64,000 nt of DNA, taken from assembly GCF_900107455.1 (NCBI RefSeq), contig NZ_FNQB01000003.1, forward strand, positions 1,178,001 to 1,242,000, in the 5' to 3' direction. Made by a program: the position numbers and the translations under genes. This DNA is from Asanoa ishikariensis (GTDB lineage: Bacteria > Actinomycetota > Actinomycetes > Mycobacteriales > Micromonosporaceae). Under the pieces are notes generated by a model. That model was not told the origin of the DNA. It saw only the letters and a list, made by a program, of their open reading frames with translations, and did not search any database. Of this stretch, positions 59,301-64,000 are shown piece by piece (positions within the stretch are counted from its first letter, which is position 1; every line of letters starts with the position of its first letter).

Positions 59301-62300
59301 GGTGTCGAGAGACCAGAGCTCGTCCGTCGACTGCCGGCCCAGGCTGTCGTAGGTATACCGGTTCTGTGTCTCGACGTTGGAGTCCGCGAAGTTGCGCAGG
59401 GCGTTGCCAGGGGCGGTGTTGCCGTCGTAGAACGCGGAGATCTTGTTCACGAGGCCGCGCTCGTCGTATTTGCTATCGGAGACGGTCGTTTTCCCGTCCG
59501 GCGACATCTGTTGCGTCTGCCGCGGCCGGAGCAGACCGTCGAAGAACTCGAATGATGAGATTTGGGCGCCGGCCGGGTTGAGGGTCTTGGTTTGGATGGA
59601 GTTCGGTGCGGTGTTGGTGACCGCGTACGCGTACTCGGTGTTCGGGGTCAGGTTCGTCTCCCGGCCGGGCAGCCAAACCTTCGTGGTGCGGCCCAACGCG
59701 TCGTACTGGCCCGTGGTGACCTTGCCGTTCGCGTCGTTGACCGTGATCGGTAGCCCGCGTGTGGGGTCGAGGGTGGTGGTGATCTCTTGCTTGTTCGTAT
59801 CCGGCATGGGGTTGCGGACCTTGACCGTGGCGTCCAGGCCGTTGGTGCCCTGGGTGTAGGTCGTGGTGCCCGTCCGGTCCAACGCGTCGGCGACGGAAGT
59901 GGCTCGTCCGTACGTGGTGTCGTATCCGATGGTTGAGGTTTTGATGTAGTTCGGTGTTGACCCGGTGTACGAGGTGGCTGCCTCGGTCTTGGTGACGAGG
60001 CCCTTGGTGGGCGCGGCGCCGTGGGTCGTGGCACCGTCGTAGAAGGTGCGTATGTCCGAGACGGCGTCGGCGGGGAACGACGGCGTCGCTGTACAGGCGA
60101 CGCCCACAGTGCGGACCCGGTTGGGCATGCCGATGAGGTAGCGGCCGCCGGTGGTGTTGTCGGTGTACCAGTACTCGGTACAGCGGTCGTCGGTGCTCAA
60201 CGCGACGTCGCCGCGGTCGTTGGTTTTAAGTAGGTAGCCGCGGCCCGGGTCCCAGGTGTTTTCGACGGCGGTCTCGCGGAACCGAGGTGGTGTGGCGCCC
60301 GCGAGCCAGGTGTAGGTGCGGGTGACCAGGTTCCGGCTGATGATCGACCGCTGGTCAGCCGGGATCACCCATCCGAACAGGGACCGTATGCCGGTCTCGA
60401 AATTCACGGGCTCGTAGATCGTCTTCGACTGGATCTGTCCTGCGGAGTCGACGTGCTGCTCCTCGAGCAGCCAACCGCGTCGCCACCGGTTGTCCGGCCA
60501 CGCCGTTCCGATCGAGTTCGTGACGGTGGAGACCCGGTCCTCACCGACGTCGGTCAGATCGCCGCGGAGGCCGCGCATGAAGATCTTCTTGGTCACCGTC
60601 TTAGGACCCGCGTCGGGTCCGGTGGTGATGGTGACGTTGGTGTAGCCGCGCCAGTCACCCCACGACTTTTTGTATCGGTCTTCGTCCCCGCCTTCCCGGC
60701 CGGCGGTGGCCCACATCGACGCCCCGCCGTCGTAGGCCCACAACACTGACGTGGACGCCGCGTCGAGGCTGTAGGCGTACTTGTTCACGACGTCGGGCGA
60801 CCCGCCAACGAGGTCCTTCTCGGTGACGCTTTCGACGACGTACTTGTGCCACCAGCCGAAGCCGGCCTCGACGGTCTGCGGCTTGAAGAACCTCGGGAAG
60901 CAGCGGCGCGGGTTGTTTTCCGGGGTCGGGAACGTCCCCCCGAACTGGCAGCCGCCGCCGACACCGGTGTACTTGACCCCGATGAGCCCGCCGGTCTCGG
61001 TCTTGACCTCGTTGATCCGGAACTTGCGTGGTTGGGCCATTGTCGCGCCCGGGTCGTAGTCCGCACGTTGGTCCATGCGCACGCCCTCGAACCGCACCTC
61101 AGGCAGGGTCAGGGCGGTACCACCGGCCCTACCCGTGCGCTGGATAGACCGCAGCCACAGCACCGGGTCGGTCCCGTTACCCGTAGACGGGAAATCGTGC
61201 GTCAGCGCCCATTCGTCGACGCTGTTGTAGGTGGTGCCGGTGCCTGTCCAAATCTGGGTCGTGACCTTCGCCAGCTTCTTCGACGTCCAGAACGACGGGG
61301 CGAGGTTCTCCGGGCACGCCGAGGCCGACGTCGAGCAGTCCAGGTCCCACGGTGTATCCGGCCAATTCGCAGTTTTCGGGGCAGCGAAGGTCCCACAGTC
61401 GCTCAAGCACCGCTCGTTGTTGGTGAAGAGCACCTTCGCCGGCGGTGTCGCGGTGGCGAGCTCGGTGCCGGCACGCATGCCGTACTCGATGCGGTTCAGA
61501 TCGGCGGAGCGATCGTAGGTCTGGAACCACTCCCCATGGCCGAGCGTGCCGGAACGTTGCGTCTGCTTGTCGTAGAAGTACGCCATCGAGTTGTTGTGCA
61601 CATCGACGACGTAGTCCAGGTTCCACCGCCACGTCACGTACGCGAACGAGTCCCGGATGCCCGCCGCGTTGTACAGCGGCTCGTTCGCGTGGTTGAACAA
61701 GACCTTGACGTTCAGCGCCGAGTGCGTCTCCCGTTTGCCCGTCGACCAGCCCGGCAGACGGTTGAGGCCGAACGTGTACTTGGTGCCGTCAGCGGTGGTC
61801 AGCCGCCAGTGCTCACCGGTCGCGCCGTTGCTCGCCCCTTCCAGCTGCTCCAGCTTCTCCCCGTCGTCGTCGGCCAACCGCCACGTCCCGTTGGCGTCAG
61901 GGATCATCTCGGTGGACTTGCCGCCCCACACGAGGCGGAAGTTCGAGAACCTGTAACACAGGTCCCCGGTCATCGCGACCCAGGAAGGGTGGTGGTCGAT
62001 GTCGTCCGCGCAGGGCCGGTACGCCCGTTCGATGTAGCCGCCGGTCTGCAGGTCCCAGCCCTCACCGACCGCGCCCGGCTGGACGTTCTCCCCCGCCGTC
62101 TGCCCATCAACCGAACCCGAGTTGTACGACAACCCGACACTCGGCTGCAGACCACCCGGGACCGGCGGCACGGCCATCGGATACGACCAGGAGAAGTCAC
62201 CGGCCGACGTGCCCGCGGTCCACTCGTACGACGACTTGTACGACGTCTTCGAGAAGTCACCGGTGTCCGACGACGGCGCCGCCATCACCGCCAACACCTG

Positions 62301-63047
62301 CGCACCCGCACTCATCGCGGGATCCGGCGCCGCCTGCTGCGGGCTACCAGAAGCGGGGGCATCAACGGCGGGAGCGTCGACCACCGCGGACACGTGACCG
62401 GTCCGGTTGTCCAGCCGCGACGACTCCACCGGCTGCGGGCTCGAACACCCCTCGGCCGCCGGCGTCGTCAACACACAAGCCGGGAACCGGGCCACCATCA
62501 ACCGCGAACGCCAGCCACCACCGAACGCACCCGCGAAACCCGACGTGTCCACATCCACGGCCACCGGCCCGGACGACGAGCCGCCGTCCGCCCGCTGCAC
62601 CCGGAACAACACACCGTCGAGGGCCGCGGCCTTCGACACCTTCTGGTCAAACACCTCCACCGACGCACGAGCCGGCACCGACGCTGCCGACCGAGCCGCC
62701 GCGTCCACCTGCGGCCGACCGACCGACACCACCCCAGATCCCGCCTGCGCAAGACGCCCACGCGCGCCCGCAGCCGGCGCGGCCGGCAGGTCAACCTCCT
62801 GCAGCGACGCCGCCGGCCATTTCGGCGAAGAAGGCGTCCACTGCGGCATCGACGACTCCGACACCGCCGCTGGTTTATGCGGCGACGTCGGCACCGACCG
62901 CTGCGAGATGTCCGGGCTGGACGTGCCGCCCGGTGGGGCAGCGGCCGCCTCCGGTGCTGCCAACAGCGATGCGATCATCACGGCTGACATCACCGCGGCG
63001 ATGCGTGGGCGTTTCAGAATCACGGCGAAGCTACGGGCCACAGACAT
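56304..63047 (-). CDS. Secreted Rhs/YD-repeat polymorphic toxin with Hint domain and DUF4258-like C-terminal toxin
   Basis: 2247 residues. The ATG at 63047 has GGGAG upstream; Sec signal peptide RIAAVMSAVMIASLLAAPEA. The N-terminal region contains a SpvB-like part (SYKSSYEWTAGTSAG ... GGLQPSVGLSYNSGSVDG). A long array of YD repeats (YDALGRTTKVW, YDDSDRLTKVTDAAGN, YDLLGRRTKTVDP) ends in the Rhs core GRFISVDPLFDLSDPQSWNG and NNSPVTSSDPSG. Residues about 2016-2161 are a Hint self-cleaving domain (CKANSFAAGTLVLMADGK to ILVHN). The last 86 residues are the toxin: FSNHARDRLASREVSEAEAR, YYDPGSKIFIGKT and NTVIRN, a DUF4258-like RNase of the BECR type. Hint cleavage would free it. A 4-bp overlap joins it to the DUF2283 gene. 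Confidence 0.9.
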   Translation of the reverse strand: MSVARSFAVILKRPRIAAVMSAVMIASLLAAPEAAAAPPGGTSSPDISQRSVPTSPHKPAAVSESSMPQWTPSSPKWPAASLQEVDLPAAPAAGARGRLAQAGSGVVSVGRPQVDAAARSAASVPARASVEVFDQKVSKAAALDGVLFRVQRADGGSSSGPVAVDVDTSGFAGAFGGGWRSRLMVARFPACVLTTPAAEGCSSPQPVESSRLDNRTGHVSAVVDAPAVDAPASGSPQQAAPDPAMSAGAQVLAVMAAPSSDTGDFSKTSYKSSYEWTAGTSAGDFSWSYPMAVPPVPGGLQPSVGLSYNSGSVDGQTAGENVQPGAVGEGWDLQTGGYIERAYRPCADDIDHHPSWVAMTGDLCYRFSNFRLVWGGKSTEMIPDANGTWRLADDDGEKLEQLEGASNGATGEHWRLTTADGTKYTFGLNRLPGWSTGKRETHSALNVKVLFNHANEPLYNAAGIRDSFAYVTWRWNLDYVVDVHNNSMAYFYDKQTQRSGTLGHGEWFQTYDRSADLNRIEYGMRAGTELATATPPAKVLFTNNERCLSDCGTFAAPKTANWPDTPWDLDCSTSASACPENLAPSFWTSKKLAKVTTQIWTGTGTTYNSVDEWALTHDFPSTGNGTDPVLWLRSIQRTGRAGGTALTLPEVRFEGVRMDQRADYDPGATMAQPRKFRINEVKTETGGLIGVKYTGVGGGCQFGGTFPTPENNPRRCFPRFFKPQTVEAGFGWWHKYVVESVTEKDLVGGSPDVVNKYAYSLDAASTSVLWAYDGGASMWATAGREGGDEDRYKKSWGDWRGYTNVTITTGPDAGPKTVTKKIFMRGLRGDLTDVGEDRVSTVTNSIGTAWPDNRWRRGWLLEEQHVDSAGQIQSKTIYEPVNFETGIRSLFGWVIPADQRSIISRNLVTRTYTWLAGATPPRFRETAVENTWDPGRGYLLKTNDRGDVALSTDDRCTEYWYTDNTTGGRYLIGMPNRVRTVGVACTATPSFPADAVSDIRTFYDGATTHGAAPTKGLVTKTEAATSYTGSTPNYIKTSTIGYDTTYGRATSVADALDRTGTTTYTQGTNGLDATVKVRNPMPDTNKQEITTTLDPTRGLPITVNDANGKVTTGQYDALGRTTKVWLPGRETNLTPNTEYAYAVTNTAPNSIQTKTLNPAGAQISSFEFFDGLLRPRQTQQMSPDGKTTVSDSKYDERGLVNKISAFYDGNTAPGNALRNFADSNVETQNRYTYDSLGRQSTDELWSLDTRKWLTTATYDGDRVNVDPPVGATPTTTITDARGRASAVWQYAGSGPSGTHEDTSYAYDDSDRLTKVTDAAGNHWDHTYDLLGRRTKTVDPDAGTATSTYNNAGQLITSTDGRGEVLWRKYDELGRQTELRDDSATGTLRASWIYDTLAKGLPTSSTRHTGGNTYTTAVTGYDASYQPLGTTVTVPVSEVGLGSYTTSATYNVDGSIATATLPGGASVGGLPAETLVYEYTAAGAATTMKAGSATTYVGGTTLAWDGQVTQRLLGTGTKQVRQSYVLETGTRRLNTSDVATQNQADTTKWDSKTSTAFKYDDAGNVLSMDGTTNGVLDQIECFKYDHQRRMTNAWTQAATGCTTTPQRTGTDPYQVAWTYDVTGNRKTQATTTAAGTTTATSTYPAAGAPQPHAVSSVAYTGAASRPGDSFGYNGGGFTTSRTVNGTTQTLTWDAEGHLETTTQAGLTTSYVYDADGNRILRRDANGTTLYLGDTEIHRNGTAASDGTRYYSHNGDTVAVRTIAGLTWLSADHHDTNQATINSDTLAMTRRRTMPFGEPRGNQPGTWPGQKGFVGGTLDPTGLTHIDAREYDPTLGRFISVDPLFDLSDPQSWNGYAYANNSPVTSSDPSGLGRIDDGMDSNPVKPPPDPPTPPKGDDGGGTKPSKEDVDKAHDIEDKSTLDVVIEAAGQIVISLLGIDNIMGCIDGSAAACFWAALDVFPVGRAFSLARRSGELISGIARAIKAVGALAKERKWAREVLDAEKAVQKEADDLLGAACKANSFAAGTLVLMADGKTRPIDQIEVGDQLTVTDPESGETTARKVTELHVNIDVALTDLTVTTVNGVETVVKTTDEHPFWVPSRGEWVGAANLHDGVTLDTLDASGAVVRKVTTYSGPVTMYNLTVDNIHTYYVLAGVTPILVHNCPEDLPGDQFSNHARDRLASREVSEAEARRVLDREPFPYWHDGQWKMGYYDPGSKIFIGKTIDGNINTVIRNVDRGYPSRLQRARP

Positions 63048-63343
63048 CAGGCGTCTCCCTGTACCGAGACTGCAGCTCCCCGCGACAGCAACATGCCCGT
63101 CACCACCGTCGACCCAACTGGGTCGTCAGCGGTTGACCAGCGCGCACCCGACGAGAGCCTTGGTGCGCACATGAAACCCCACCTAGCGCGAAGAGCAAGA
63201 CGCGGTGAACCGTCCACCACCCGCCGAGGTGGCCGTCCATGGCTGGGAGCTGGAACTTTGAAGATCGCAAACGGATGGCGTACGGATGGCGCGACCAACG
63301 AGTCACGGCGTCCTCGCGCGGCGCCTCCTGGCGTCCGGTGGGC
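63048..63343. other. Intergenic region upstream of the Rhs toxin
   Basis: Nearly 300 bp with no ORF of quality. It must contain the Rhs promoter and also the 3' side of the TPR gene; no clear hairpin was seen. Confidence 0.4.
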
Positions 63344-64000
63344 CTAACCGCCGCCAGATTTGCTCGGTCCAAGCGCTGGGCTGCCGCCCTGGTCGAGGTG
63401 CGTGAGTCGGCGGGCCACGTCCTGTTGCTCAGGTGCCTCCTGCTCGAACAGGGTCAACGCCACCTTGAGATGCTGCCGGGCCTGTTCGGGGTCCTCGTCG
63501 ATCAGGCAGATGGCCATGCCGTGGGACGCGCGAGCCCGTTCGCCTTCGTTCCCGATAGCGGCTGCCAACTGCAATGCCTGCTCGAAAGCCTCAATCGCGC
63601 CGGGTTTCCCAAAGGCGATCAGCGTGTACGCCAGGTCGTTGAAAATCTTGGCGGACACGTGCCTAATTCTGGTCGACGTGGACGCCTCCAGGGCCTGGCG
63701 GTGATGTCGTTCGGCTTGGTCGTACATGCCGAGCTCGCGGTAGACGTTTCCGAGGTCGTTCAGGACGTCCACGGCGTCAAAATTCCGTTGTCTCTGGTGA
63801 AGGGCCAGGCAAAGACGCAGAATCCGAAGTGCCGGCGCCGGCTGCCCGGCACGAAGTCGAGTCTCCCCCAGCACAGCGAGCGCGGTGAGGAGTCTACGAA
63901 GGTCGGTCGTCTGACGAGCGAGGAACAACGCGGTTCGGCCCGTACGCAATGCCCTCTCTGATTGGCCCAGCTCCGCATAGGTTTTGCCGAGCATCGATAG
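63344..64000 (-). CDS. TPR-repeat C-terminus of a STAND/AfsR-like protein (partial)
   Basis: The frame is open to the window edge, so the N-terminal part lies beyond 64000. The visible about 218 residues are TPR units: TYAELGQSERALRTGRTALF, VLNDLGNVYRELGMYDQAER and IFNDLAYTLIAFGKPGAIEA, ending in a Gly-rich tail. TPR arrays of this kind terminate STAND regulators such as those at 3554 and 32680, which is the likely identity. Confidence 0.75.
   Translation of the reverse strand, partial: LSMLGKTYAELGQSERALRTGRTALFLARQTTDLRRLLTALAVLGETRLRAGQPAPALRILRLCLALHQRQRNFDAVDVLNDLGNVYRELGMYDQAERHHRQALEASTSTRIRHVSAKIFNDLAYTLIAFGKPGAIEAFEQALQLAAAIGNEGERARASHGMAICLIDEDPEQARQHLKVALTLFEQEAPEQQDVARRLTHLDQGGSPALGPSKSGGG

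Noticed and set aside
60846-62987. A 700-codon open frame antisense to the Rhs gene
   Set aside because: It is very Arg-rich and without domains, a compositional shadow of the Rhs coding strand.

Overview
The window is high-GC DNA with GTG starts, many ATGA/GTGA gene overlaps, leaderless-type promoters, AfsR/SARP-type regulators, STAND/TPR ATPases and secreted ricin-lectin proteins. This suggests a filamentous actinomycete, most plausibly of the Micromonosporaceae (inference from gene style; no 16S or other phylogenetic marker is present). It looks like an accessory part of the chromosome: intact metabolic and regulatory operons alternate with gene-poor stretches full of broken genes.

Layout. 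1-2.8 kb: the C-terminal half of a UvrA-like ABC ATPase, a divergent cupin/Rrf2-regulator pair with two matching operators, and a DoxX-like protein. 3.1-13 kb: a mosaic of a secreted protein, a large STAND-TPR ATPase, three broken or chimeric copies of a WXG100-like cassette, a STAND gene that loses its TPR tail where it meets a truncated lectin gene, and a secreted lectin-lipase. 13.2-15 kb: a DinB gene divergent from an ArsR-SRPBCC-VOC operon across a 40-bp palindrome. 15-18.6 kb: a two-gene STAND/membrane-protein module whose partners share a 24-residue motif. 19-25.4 kb: a secreted lectin, a LuxR-family LAL regulator, and remnants including a dead class III/IV lanthipeptide synthetase. 25.5-31.3 kb: an active-looking secreted subtilase followed by a large subtilase-like protein that has lost its His and Ser. 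31.4-36.2 kb: a SARP remnant, an intact SARP-STAND-TPR regulator and degenerate tRNA-like sequences. 36.2-41 kb: a SpoIIE phosphatase and two divergent paralogous membrane-anchored HExxH proteins. 41-48.4 kb: an ABC exporter divergent from a two-component system, then a TetR/flavin-monooxygenase operon with a doubled operator. 48.4-56 kb: gene-poor DNA with a SnoaL-like protein, small membrane proteins, a tRNA fragment, a membrane protein plus a large HNH protein (candidate defence genes), and a DNA-ligase pseudogene. 56-63 kb: a 2247-residue secreted Rhs toxin ending in a Hint protease and a DUF4258-like RNase tip, with an overlapping DUF2283 gene as likely immunity. The window ends inside another TPR gene.

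Themes. (1) Conflict and signalling systems dominate: six STAND-type ATPases or pieces of them, an Rhs toxin/immunity pair and an HNH protein. (2) Gene decay is extensive: at least eight recognisable pseudogenes or fragments, and a 57-bp repeat dispersed in four copies, all in decayed DNA. (3) Several single genes share one start architecture, a -10-like hexamer exactly 6 nt before the start codon, which predicts leaderless mRNAs. The most promising less-described items are the STAND/membrane pair with a shared motif (18 kb), the pseudo-subtilase (28 kb), the WXG100-STAND chimera (7.3 kb) and the Rhs tip that appears to use toxin-antitoxin-type domains (56 kb).
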